Position numbers and translations under genes: made by a program. The notes below the pieces were generated by a model. The model was not told where the DNA came from. It worked only from the letters and a program-made list of their open reading frames with translations, and searched no databases. DNA of 64,000 bases from Polytrichum commune (Eukaryota > Streptophyta > Polytrichopsida > Polytrichales > Polytrichaceae): positions 622,501 through 686,500 of the forward strand of contig OX485808.1 of NCBI GenBank assembly GCA_950295325.1. The letters are read 5' to 3'. Shown here piece after piece: positions 11,271 to 22,853 of the stretch (position 1 is its first letter; each line of letters opens with the position of its first letter).

Positions 11271-12634
11271 TATTTGAACTTCGAATGGGTCGTTGAAGAC
11301 ACCTACTCCTACTATGTTGTCATTGTCGTTGATGTCTAAGGGAGTAAAGGACCCACCCATGTAGTATGATTGGGATGGTAGTTATTTGAGTGGGTGGATG
11401 TTGGTGAGTTCGGGTGGGAGGGGTGTGTGTAGGGTTTATGTTTAGGGTTTTTGAAGATTTTGATGATTTTGTAGGGTGTTTTTTTTTTGGGGGGGGGTTG
11501 GGTGATTGTGTCGCAACCCTTGCTAGCCCCCTTAACAATCTTGCCAATTTTCATTCTTAGCAAAGGGTACGAGCGCTAACCCTTCGCATTCCGCCATGCT
11601 AATGGTTAGATCCTTCTACCCCGGACCTTATAGTTCGTAAGAGGGGAACCAACCCTCATATTTTGCTTTTGGGACTCACCCCTTATTTGGTAACCAATCC
11701 TTAGATGTGGACTTCCATCCATGGAAGTCCAATCTTGTGTTGATCATCGCATTGCCGGAGCAACACTACAACAACCCGAACCATACTAGGCAACTATGGC
11801 CTCACATTGGGCCAATGCCCATGGAGGTCGTGCCATTCGGCCTCGGGTGGGTGAGGCCACACCACCTCACCCATATAAGCCTCTAGGACTCTACGTGGGG
11901 CCCCTACACCACCGTCAATAAACCTTTTGTGTCTCTACCAAGAGTTGGGGCCAAGTAGACATTTTCCCTTAGCCGTTGGGCCTAGAAGCCCTAGCAGCTT
12001 CAGATCATCATAACTTCCTTGCATGATATCTGATGCTAACAAGCAAGCACTCCATTGTCATCTATGATTCACGTAGATGATGATGGATGACTTACTTGCC
12101 CCATTCAGGCAAGTATTGAGGAAGTAATGCCTGTTTGAACCTTGGCAGTCTCGGGAATCACTCCCAGGCACTGCTGTACCAGGGCGCTGTCCCGGGACAG
12201 CGCCCCACTCAAATTGCCATAACTCCAACCTCAAACCTCCGATTGAGGTGATCTTGAGCTCTATGGAATCATCACGCCATAAGCTACGCATGGCTCATGG
12301 TTTTACCCCCGTCCGCGTCATTGAGGCACGGATTAGGGAGCCGGGCCTGTGGGCGGCTCCCTAGATCTGAGCCGCTCACTGGGTGAGCTTCATCCAACGG
12401 TTGGAAAAATCCTAGGTGGCGGGCGCCCATGGTCGGGCACGGTCCCCAAACGCGGGCGGGCGGGCAGGCAAGCAAGGTCCGGCACGGGTCCCGGAACGCA
12501 ACTCCCCATTAAGGGCGGTCCAAAGTAATTGATGTCAGAAGTAAATGAGGGGCTCATCATGGGAACGCCGCTTGATAAGGGCACGGGCACCTAGGGTGTC
12601 CACAATCTATAAACGCCCAAGCAACTAATTCTAA
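11271..12634. other. Non-coding DNA with GC-rich part
   Basis: No supported gene. It holds a GT-rich stretch at 11340-11500, a poly-T/poly-G junction near 11477, and a GC-rich section at 11800-12600 that reads like degenerate LTR sequence, though I see no paired LTR. The perfect palindrome at 12182-12205 is listed separately. Confidence 0.35.
12182..12205. repeat. Perfect 24-bp GC-rich palindrome
   Basis: The 24 bases starting GGGCGCTGTCCC equal their own reverse complement. They could form a cruciform or a very stable hairpin. No function is evident. Confidence 0.9.
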
Positions 12635-12716
12635 TGCCCTCTCCCCACTTGACATTAGCTAAGCCTAAAAGTGGGTTTTTAAAAATGAGCATTCACACCA
12701 TCGACATTTTCTAGTG
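12635..12716 (+). mobile_element. Truncated MITE left end (TAATGCCC family)
   Basis: The segment resembles the left end of the elements at 41841-42125 and 52864-53391: TAATGCCC, then TTGACATTAGCTAAG and TAGTGCCGAG. It stops at the start of the 12722-16128 insertion, and its right half is not found beyond that insertion. The 13-bp string CAACTAATTCTAA occurs both just before it (12622) and just after the insertion (16134). Confidence 0.45.
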
Positions 12717-12721
12717 CCGAG

Positions 12722-15700
12722 TGTGAGCGCAAAATCTCACTCACATGTAAGTACCGAAAAATTAATCAAAAAAGGGTTAATAAGGCTAAGTAAGGTTTAA
12801 GCAATTACGGGAGAAACAAGGAATTATTGGTGCATTCCTACTAAGACCTTAGCCTAGGTGACCACATGGATTAATGAGGAGAAGGAATATTGGTGAGTAG
12901 GCAAGGTGGACCCCTAAACTAGAAGACAAGAAGGCTAGGTCAAATTACATTATTGGAAGGGTCGGTTGCGGGCAAGCGAGAAAAGAAAAGGGAAGGAGGA
13001 GAGGGCGAAGCCCTGCTCAAATACTTGGGTTCGGTATGCAAGGATGGGAGAGGTAAGGTGTTAAATACCTCGGTGAAATTAGGATAAAAGGTGATTATGA
13101 GCTTGAAGAGAATTTAACCTTAGGGGGATAAACGGGGAATAAGGCATAAGCGTTTCATGGGAGTCTAGTAAAAGCATGCTTAAAAGGACCAAGAAAAACC
13201 AATAGAATAAAAGGAGGGGTCATGACGATGACCGTTATTTATTGAATGATATTTACACGGATAGCTCAGGAGAATGGGTAAGCGCCGGTTGGTTGGGTAC
13301 TAATTTCCTGCCTAGAAATCACTAGCCAAGTCATGTGTAACACATGACATGATCACACGAACTCGACGGGAGTTGAACCTGGACCGTTTAAAGTGTCGTA
13401 CAAATTCCCTCCCTCAACCAACCGAGGAAACATGACTTGGTGACCACAACCATAACGACTCACAACTTATACCACAACGCGAGCGTGATTACTTGGTAAC
13501 AACTATGGTGGGTTACTTTTATCTCATCTAATTATCTATCTATCTAGCTATCTATGAGTTTTATTTATCTATGAGGCTAGGGGGAGAAGAAGTCAATGGA
13601 AGAAAAGGGAAAGTGGGTTTGGAAAGGGAAAAGGTCCTAACCCGTTTTTTTCTCTCGGGCGGCCCGAAAGATGCCGGGCAACCCGGGAAAAAAGGTAGAG
13701 GTTGGAGAGGTCTCCGGAGGTAGAGGCAAGGAGCCTCATTATGCATGCTTAGAGGTAGAGGTGAGAGGGAGAAGGTCAAGGGGGCGAAGCCCTGTCAAAA
13801 TGCATGTAGAGAGGTAGAAGAATAGGGAGGAGGTAGGAGAGGGCGAAGCCCTGCTCCGCTGTGGAAGGAGGGTTCGGAAGTGCCGTTGTAGACCGGTGTT
13901 GTCGTGAATTCTAAGGTACCGGGAGTCCTAGGCTACGAAGGAGGATGTTCAGTGTATGAAGGGAGAGTGAAGGAAGCCGAAGGATGCAGAGCAGCGGCAC
14001 ATCGGAATGCAACGAGTGGCTAGGTTAGGATTGGGTGTAGAGGGAATGGAGTCAATTCGATGCGACAGGGAGGGATTGAGGAGATGATCCTCAAATGCCC
14101 TGTCTTCAGTCTCTAGAGATGCCTAGTTTTCACGGCCTTTAATCTCTAAATGGCGCACTTGCTGGAGGAATCGGCGAGGAAGCGTGGAACTGGGACCACT
14201 CCCAGGCGTGCAGAGTGGAGCAACTCATCCATCAGATGGGGGGGTCAAGCAAGGCTCGATAGGGAGGTAGTGGAATCTCCCCATAATCTTGGGTGCCGCC
14301 TCTCTCTGTTCAGCAGTGATCAATATCGACCGTGGTGGGCGACACCAGAGGCTTCGTTAATCCCGGAGCTGTACCCTCTTGTTACAGACAATCGCAGTTG
14401 CGAGAGCTAAGCCTGCTCTCAACCCTTGACTCTGAATTAACCAGATTAGTACAATAGGAATGAAGCTGGGAGTGAGAGTGCGGTGGTACAGTGGGGTGGC
14501 TGTTACGGAGTGGATGCACCAATGGGGTAAAATCCGGCGCAACCAGAGAAGAACCGGTAGGATAAGTAAGGGAGCTCGATAGTAGCATGTTGCGTCTCTA
14601 TTGCTCAACCCTTAGGTGAAATTACGATTGATGTAAGGACAACATCGTCGGGAAGGGCGGAGAACAATTCATGCTAGTTGCACGCATGCTTGCTCCCCTG
14701 GATTGGGTCTCGAACTGTAGTGAGGGTTGAATGAAGGAATCAGTGGATCGCTACTGAGGTTGTGAGGGAAGCATACCCTCGAGGTGCAGGGCAAGCGAGA
14801 TCCCGAAGGAATTAGGGAGGCAGGTCGGAATCTAATTATCCTGGTAGTGCTCCTTCACATCTAGATGGTCAGCAATCGGGAACAGGAGGATAGGCCGTGA
14901 GTGAGGTCTCAGTGAAGGAGGACCGACCTGAGGCTACAAAGAAATGCGTTAAGATGGGAGTCACGATGCCTCAGGCTAAGTTTGAGGGAGGGTTCTCTTA
15001 GGATGGATGTTTAAGGTTTGCTAATCCATCAGGTTTTATGGTGAGGCGTGGTTGCACGAATTCCAGTGTTAGCAGTAGACGCTCGGGTAACTAGGTGGGG
15101 ATGAGATCGGAAAAAACGAATAACCAGGGCGTAGATATCGACTGACAAGTTGCAGAGTTGGGTGAATTTTGATAGCGCCACAGGGGCAAGACTGCATGAG
15201 ACATGCCGTCTGTGGCACATAGCTGACAAAAGAGGTGGCCGGGAAGACGGAATCGTGCCTGGATTGTTGAGAGGAATGAAATTGCTTCTCCGGCGAAGGA
15301 CTTTCAAATCCTATACTGTGCCAATTGGTTCGGTGAGGGCGAGGGTAACGTCTGTGGCAACTGCTGGGCACCTTCAAGGGTGAGGGGGGGTAATTTGGTT
15401 TTCTGTCATTGTGGGTTGGGTGGAATGCGTTGTGCTGTGTTGTGATGTAGGTGGGAACGGAGGTTGCTGAGAGGGTGAAGAGCACTCAACATCGACCTGC
15501 AATGGTGTGGGGGGTTACAACAGCATTGTGGTAGTTGGGATCAAACTTGAAGGTGTTGATGAGACTCTGAGGGAAGCGGCAAGGGACGAATAAGCGATTG
15601 GCGATGGGTTCTCGTTGTGGACAGGAGGCATCGAAGATGAGGTAAGGAGGAGTTGTGCAAGAGCCTTGTCGCAGGGTCTGCCGAAGGTCGGCCAGCTGCT

Positions 15701-16128
15701 AGGTGTGTGAGGAGGAGCCCGGGGTTGACTGTGGCAAGGGGGACGGTTGCTCTCCACTGCCGGTGAGCAAGGTGTTAGAGCGGGTTCAAGGAGGTGCTAG
15801 GGAGGTTGGATTGAGGCCGAAATGGGCGTGAGCAGGCAACTTAATGTAGGGTAGGATGAATTCCCCGCTTGAGGAGGAATGGGTTGAATAGACTAGGAGC
15901 TGGGAAGGTTTAGTTTTGTTGTGTTGTTCATTGGCGGAAGACATTGGGTGTGGCTAAGCATTTGTCAATGTTTTTTTTTTAATTAATGAAAAAGAAAAGG
16001 GTGTTATACACACCACTTCTCCCAATCTCTTCCTTGTTTGCACTTGTGACTTGCTAATGCGAATGTGGCTCATGAACCCTCACCCGGACTAGGACGCAAT
16101 CGAAGGGTGAGGGGGATTTGTGCTCACA
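12722..16128. mobile_element. Long solo LTR or LARD-like LTR-retrotransposon insertion
   Basis: The element starts TGTGAGCGC and ends GTGCTCACA, so it has TG...CA termini with short inverted ends. It is flanked by an exact 5-bp direct repeat CCGAG (12717-12721 and 16129-16133), the classic signature of LTR-retrotransposon integration. No pair of internal LTRs and no gag-pol frame were found, so a 3.4-kb solo LTR is the simplest reading; a gene-less LARD is the alternative. The plus strand is markedly purine-rich from 12960 to 15900. The string GGGCGAAGCCCTG occurs three times (near 13004, 13779 and 13841). The start resembles the LTR at 57546 read on the minus strand (TGTGAGCCCAAAA). Confidence 0.7.
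13369..13420 (-). repeat. tRNA-like pol III promoter remnant (SINE head?)
   Basis: On the minus strand, an A-box-like TGGTTGAGGGAGG (13408-13420) is followed by a B-box-like GGTTCAACTCC (13369-13379) at tRNA-like spacing. The T-stem does not pair properly, so this is not an intact tRNA. It is flanked by inverted copies of CCAAGTCATG (near 13326 and 13430). A SINE head or decayed tRNA is possible. Confidence 0.35.
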
Positions 16129-16463
16129 CCGAGCAACTAATTCTAAGCATAGTATTTGAAGGGCTTAGTATTTGCAAGGCTTAGCATTCATTTTTTGGGC
16201 TTCCCATTTATTTTCTCAGTTGGGTCATTTGAGGGATTGGTTGCAAGACTCTGTTTTGGACCTTGTAAGGCATGGTAGTCAGTATGTTTTTTCTGGATAT
16301 AACCATTATTCATCCCAACACTTGCAACTATATTGGAGCTTGTTTTACATTGGTGTGACAACGACAAGTTTGTGGATTTATTTTATGTGATGCAATGGAG
16401 CAGTATATTTTGACCCTTTTGGTTTTCCAAGAGTTAGAGGCAAGACCGGTGGTTGAATTGTAA

Positions 16464-16705
16464 GAGCATCCGCACCCTTCTCCCTTTAATTCACTCCTTG
16501 ACCACTATCATCACATCCAAAATTTGGTACGTCATTATTGTCCGTCAATTTAGAATACCGAGCCCTTCTTTTAAATAGTTGTAGAGGGACGTATTCAAAT
16601 ATCCATATATTGTGCTCATATTCATTGACTCTCTACCCGCCCATACAAACATTTTTCTTTCAGTTTAGAGAATCACTTAGTTTTAGTGGTAGGATGCGGA
16701 TGGTC
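16464..16705. mobile_element. Tourist-like MITE with TAA target duplication
   Basis: The 242-bp element starts GAGCATCCGCACCCT and ends with the inverse of GACCATCCGCATCCT, flanked by TAA at 16461-16463 and 16706-16708. A TAA/TTA duplication and TIRs of this type fit PIF/Harbinger-derived MITEs. It sits just upstream of the MULE frame at 16745. Confidence 0.65.
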
Positions 16706-16744
16706 TAAGTTAGAGTAAAATTGCTTTTGGTTGTGGCTGGAGAA

Positions 16745-19700
16745 ATGGAGGAACTTTTCAAGCATGTAGGAAGCTTAGATGAGAGTGATGATGATGAGTA
16801 TGTTGACTTCTCTGAAAAAGAGGGCGAAGGGTTTTTTAAAGAAGAGGGCGAAGAGTTTTTTGATACAGTAGATGAGCAAAGTAGAGAGGTTGAGTCTATT
16901 GGGCATGAGCACTTGGAGGGATTGGATCCACTTACACTTCGTTCATATCACAATTGGTACATGTTTACCAAAAGTTCCTACTCTTTTACGATTCAATGTT
17001 TACAAAGCCAGTTTCAACCTACTGGTGAAAGCATTCTCAAGGCAGACCCTTCATTCTATGTGCCTCATGAATCTCTTGAAAAATTGCATCAGCATGTTAT
17101 AAAAAAATGGAAGGCTTTAGAGGTTGCTCTAAGTGTGAGACCAGATCCACTAAGTGGGGAAATGAGGCTATACAACAAGTCAGGGAAATTCTCCCACCTT
17201 TGTGTTCCATATGTAGAGGAATGGGAACAAATAGTCAAGGATGCACATGAATCCAAACAACCACATTATGGAGTGAAGGCTACACACAACAATATTACCA
17301 ATATGGGGTGGTTAGTAGGAGCTCGAGTACATGGATTGCCAAGTCCATATTTGGAAAAATATGTACGTACTTGTTTTTTGTGCTCAACCCCAAGGATTCC
17401 ACATGTTCCAAGTTCTTCAAATCAACCTAAAAAGAAGTGAATTCAATATGATTGTGTTATTCAAGTACAACCCGAAGAACTTTATGACAAAGTCAAAGAG
17501 ATCATACACCAATACAAGGCATGTTCTTAACCCCAACATCCATTTCAATTTTATTGATAATTTAGGGCATGCAAACATATTAATAAAATCGGGTGTTTTA
17601 GTTATTTTTCATGTGCATTTTAGAAAATCTACAAATACCATATAATTTCTCTCACTAACCATTTATTAACAAGATTAATGAGATTATTGTCTTTATATAT
17701 ATAAGGTATCTTTGGTGAAGAAGGATTTGTGGTCGATTGCAAAAACGCCATATCCAGCAGAAGCTACATTGTATCTATGCAATCGTGGTATAATCTACAA
17801 TCATGGGAAGAGAAAGAGGATTGAACTTGACCAAGAGAATGTCACACGAAAACGTCAATATAGTAAAGCAAAGTATTGCGATTGTGGATTCAAGGTGAAG
17901 ATTGTAGAGCCAATTGACAAAGATAAACATGTTCAGGTACGTTTAATAGCCCTCTATGGATGTAAAGAATAACAAATGGTTTATTTGGAAGGGTGGAGGG
18001 GGGGAATCTTGCTCATAACTTCTACTCCCTTAAATCAAATGGCATTTTGGAAATGCCAAAATGAGTATATTTAAGGGGTCTATATAATTGTTTAGAATAA
18101 AACAAAGTAAATTTCAAAAGAGAATCATGCCTAAAATGGAGTTTAACCCCTAAAGGACCGCGGTTTTCCTGTTTTTGAGCATCATTTTCACCTCTTTTTA
18201 TTAATTTTCTTGTGAATAGTTTTTTTCCTCTTGATAGAAAATACCAAATAAAATATTTAAATGAAATTCAAGAAAATTTTGAACTAATTTAACAAATTTC
18301 CCCATGTCTTCAAAGACGGTCAAAAAATATCCAAAAAACTGTAATTTCATCTTTTTCGCTTCAAACGCTATAATCTTGCAATCTGCACGGTCAAATTCCA
18401 TGAAAATTTTACCATACACTCTCTTGGTAATCTTTAACAAGATCCTACAATTAAAGTTGAAAAATAATAAATTTTTAGGTTTATTTTGAACCCTGCCCGC
18501 ACTGACCATTCTCCCCCAAAAAACCCGTTTTGTTCCATAACTTCCACATAAAAAGTCGGAATAAAAAAAAATAGATCCTCATTTGTGTATTGACATACCA
18601 AATTCACATGATTTATTTCAAAAAATAAAAGTAAAAAATTGACACCATGGGAACCTACCCAAACATTGAAATGTCCTAGTTAGGACACTTGGTCCTTTAG
18701 GAGTTAAAAGAAATTTTAATGTAGGAATTATAAAAGTCATGTCCATTGAGAGTTAACAATAATTATTATACAATATTTCTATGCACATTTCATTGCCTTT
18801 TTATTTGATAAAATGCACTAATTAATGTGTTTCATTCTATATTTCGTATTTTAATGTATATGTTAGATTTCAATCCACAGCCAACATTCGGGACATACTC
18901 CAGGCTCAGATGAAGATATTCTATTTCTACCCCTACATCCAATGGCAATTAAACATCTATGGGAGAATCTGCACAATTTGAATGATGTCCAATCAACATT
19001 GTCTGCAACAAGGCGACGTGCATGTATGACTGTGGATTAATGTATACAAATTTTTATGTTATATCTAAGTATTAATCTAATATCTCATAGACAATGATTT
19101 TATTGTAGTATTTATAAATATACCGTATTATACATGCAAAATCTTGTATTGAACGTCAATTAGATTATTATGTACATATTGTATATCTAATATATGTACT
19201 AATATATGAATATGGTGTGTATTTTAGGTAGACTTCAAGAATTGGTTGAGCCATATGAAAAAGTTTTTTTATCGATTTTTCCCAACTTCAAAAGAAGTGG
19301 GGAACTTGACATACACATTACAAAAAGAAAGCGTAGTGCACAAAAATGATTGGATGAATGTTGATGCAAGTATATCTGAGTGGATTGAAAAAGACATGGT
19401 TATTTTTCACCAACGCTACAATCCAGGGCATGAGGATCCTGAGAAGCAACCCTTTGTTTTAGTCATACAAACAAAGTGGGTGCGTGAATTGGCAATGAGT
19501 ATTACTCCTAATTTTGTATGGGCAATTGATTCTACATTAAAGATAAATCAATATGGTTTGCCATTGTACGCAACTATGTGTCCTAATACAAGGATGTTAG
19601 AGATGCCCATGTTTCTCATGCTCTGTTCAGCAGACGTGGATAAAGAACATGAAGCTGTGGCTTTAAGATTGACTTTGAAGGCTATTTTTGAGAAAATGAG

Positions 19701-20700
19701 TCAAGTTAGATCAAATGTTATAGTCATAGACAAATGCAAAATTGAATACAAGGCTTTCAAATATATCATAGATCGTGACGAGGCATGTTGGGAGAATAGT
19801 GAAAATGACAGAATCCAGACAAAATGTCATCTTCTTCTTTGTTGGTTCCATGTCAAAAAAACATGGATAGAACATATAATTCCAAAAGTGATTGAAGCAA
19901 AGAGGAATCATTTATACATTGTCATGTGCAAACTATTGGACTGTCTCAAAGAAGAGGACTTCAACAAAAAATATGAAGACTTCAAGTTGAAGTATGCAGA
20001 TGAAAAATCGGTTTTAACCTATGTAGCTACGGATTGGGCAGGGGTGGGATGCATATGGAGATGTATGTGGCCCCGATATAGTCGTTTATATCAACATGAC
20101 TATATGAACACAACTAACATTGTAGAGAGGTTATGACACTATATTAAATACAATTTGCTTAGGAAAAAATGAATCGAAAATTAGACACATTGGTTTGGGC
20201 TATTATAGGTAAATAAAACCACTTTCTAATCATGCATGAACGATGTTGAAGTTTAAACTAGCTTCTATTATTGATTGAATTATTGATTTATCATATTTGA
20301 AATATCTTTACTTATATACAATGTCAAAAATTGTATTATGATATGTGAACCTAGCACATGAGATCAATTAGGTGGAGTAACATTATTGGCATGCCAACTG
20401 TGAGAGTGAGTCTATGAAGTATTCTACTCGGGGTAGAGATAAACATTCTACAACACGACTACAAAGAGCTACTCAAATTGTGACATCTTTTCAAAAGGAT
20501 CTCGAAAGACATCTCCAAATCATTGATAAATTCAATATGAAATTCATGATTCGAAGTCAAACCAAGAGTGAAGTTTGGTATGCTCTTTCATTGAATACAA
20601 AATGTTGTGAATATGATGATCGTGTTGCGATTTGCAAGCATTTGTAAGCCGTACGAATGCTCATGAATGGAGAATTACAATACTTGAAGAGGTTGATCCT
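16745..20700 (+). pseudogene. MULE-type transposase gene, multi-exon and decayed
   Basis: Recognisable pieces in order: (A) 16745-17440, acidic N terminus then a domain with H-x6-H ... C-x2-C spacing (HESKQPH, TCFLC), ending at TGA but continuing in frame to about 17524; (B) 17706-17936, a basic segment with YCDCGF and a good donor CAG/GTACGT; (C) about 18882-19040 with HSGHTPGSDED; (D) 19228-20208, the MULE catalytic core with Asp in AIDST (19528), Asp in VIVIDKC (19729), CWFH, and the catalytic Glu of NIVER (20125); (E) about 20390-20700 with a SWIM-like C-C...CKH zinc finger. Breaks: TGA at 17438, TGA at 20134 where Trp is expected, a frameshift in the A-run near 20163, and TAA at 20645 directly after CKHL. 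The B-C phase does not match cleanly. The protein would bind and cut transposon ends; this copy cannot make a full product. TIRs were not found. Confidence 0.7.
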
Positions 20701-22853
20701 CGGAGGATCCAAGGAGGGACTCGATGGAGCTCCGCACGCAGGCGCACCGCAGCGGCACCAACAAGCAATCAACACCGAAAGCAAGCTCCTCCCCAACCAC
20801 AGCAGCACCGAAGACCACACCGAACTCAACGCCGGAGAAAGCCACACCAAGCACAGGCACAGACACAGAGGAGAGAAAAACCCAGCAGGCGCATCCACAC
20901 CAAAAACACCGAAAAGAAAAACAGAGGCAAGCACGTAGATCTCATCACAGGGAGAACCCTCGGTGGAGCCACTTTATAACCCTAATAGTATTCTACATAC
21001 TACTGAACAACAATGCACCCACTACGGCTCCTAAACACTACCTAACCTGTAAAAAACCCACAAGCCCTACCCTCGGACAAGCAAATCTACCACCGCGCGC
21101 AGATCCACCTCGGCGCTCCAAATACTCTCCACCAAAACTGTCAAGAAGCGTGTCGCCCACAGGGAGTTACTTCGCAGGAGAGAGCCACCCCCGAACACGC
21201 TCCAGCTTCACCCCCAACACCGCATGCGAAGAGAAGGCCACTGACACCCAGTGACAGGCGGGAGTCGCACGCTGCAGCACCACCCTCCCCAGCACCAACA
21301 ACCACTCCAAGTTAGACAGCCCCGAAAACACTCAAAGGTACACCAATAACCCTAACCCTATCTCCCGCGGCCATTTCAGTGCCCAACACTTCGACAGATC
21401 CAACCATACAAAGCTCACACAATACCTCACACAAGGATGCACACAAAGATCGCTACACAACAATCTACCACACAAAGACTACACAAATAACCCGCACAAG
21501 CAACACATACGTACCTGCCGCCGCCCTAAAGCAGCCACGCCTCAGCACCACCCACGCTCTGAACACAATTCACCCACGAAGGCCGCCCTCCTCCACACCG
21601 CGCAGCTCCGCACACAAGGCCATACACACTCATCCCCTAACAAACAGACCACAAATCGACCACCTCCACCCAACCAGCATACCCACACATGCCACCCCCC
21701 ACAGCCACTCAACCCTCTACCAACCACATGCCCAAAAACACACAGACACTCACATTCCCAAAGAAAACCACCCATAGCCCCAAAAAAACCCCACTACCCC
21801 ACATTAACCTTAATCCAGCACAAGACAACACCCAATTCACGCACCACAGCTCACAACGACCTCAAAACACCTCCCCCCCAACTCTCACACACACTAAAGA
21901 TACCACACACCCACAGAAACCCCCAAACACGTAACCCCGCCACACCACCACGCCAAACACTACCCACAACCACCAGCGCACACACAACCCCCACAAACAA
22001 CAAGACAAAATGCATAACAAACTACAATGACCGCCAACAGACTGCCACTACCACAACAGACGAACTAAAATCACACACTGCTACCTACATTAGAAACCAC
22101 ACAAAGCTACTTAACCAGCCCACCCAGACATCCCACAACACCCATTACCTCCCTCTCTCGCATTCCTCCACACACCCCTCCCACCATTCTCACAGATTTC
22201 ACACTCACTCCTCAATCCCCTCTCACACCGCCCCCACTCACTATCTCTACATCACGTACACTCAATCCTCATCCCCCCCTCACAACCCTTCCACCCACTC
22301 CTCCTCACTCTCACATCCACCTACACATAACACCTCTCTCCACTCTCCTAGCTACTCCCACATACTCTACAATCGCACCCCTCTCCCCTCGCGCACCCCC
22401 GCCCAAAACACCATCCCATTCTCTCCCTACCAACTCCCCAAGCTCTGCAATCATCCCTCACTACCTAACCATCACCTCAGATACACCCATCCTCCCACCA
22501 CCCACGCCACCCCAATTCTCAGGCCCAACACAATTCCCAATTCCACACTCCCAACCCCCCCAACCACATCCATCTCCTTCCACTCACACTACTGCACACA
22601 ACACACGGCGCCGTCCCCAACACCACGACTTCGGAGACGGCATCCCGACACCCAGCGAGTCGCCATCCAGGATCCCACGCCGACCACCGCAACAGGCGCG
22701 CAACCTGCACACCCCACTCCGCGTATTAGCCGACAGCATCACAACACCGGCGCCGACATAAGCAACAGCCCACCCCAACACAAAGAGGTAAGCTTCAACT
22801 CCACCCACTCCCACTCAATTCACACCATACCCAACATCACATTAACCCCATGG
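20701..22853 (+). other. C/A-biased 5' region of a retroelement-like block
   Basis: The plus strand is very poor in G and T and rich in C and A throughout, unlike the DNA on either side. Long frames exist in it, but they are proline/threonine/histidine-rich by composition and show no domain. Donor-like sites occur (AAAGAG/GTAAGC near 22787) with an acceptor-like CATACAG near 22868, so a spliced leader is possible. Confidence 0.4.

Noticed and set aside
10986-11339. Frame of 117 codons conserved between 10.99 kb and 48.9 kb
   Set aside because: Conservation simply reflects two nearly identical transposon copies; there are no domain motifs and the frame runs into the TIR.
13369-13420. Functional tRNA gene on the minus strand
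   Set aside because: A- and B-box-like motifs are present, but the T-stem and acceptor stem do not pair; kept only as a possible SINE head.
15069-15485. 138-codon minus frame within the long LTR-like insertion
   Set aside because: Ser/Pro-rich by composition, no domain, no conserved partner.
12621-16146. 13-14-bp direct repeat as target duplication of a LINE covering the whole segment
   Set aside because: The inner TG...CA ends with the exact CCGAG duplication explain the main insertion better, and there is no poly-A tail; the longer direct repeat is kept only as an unexplained observation.
20632-21934. Several plus-strand frames of 80-176 codons rich in Pro, Thr and His
   Set aside because: They follow from the C/A-rich composition, overlap in different frames and show no domain.
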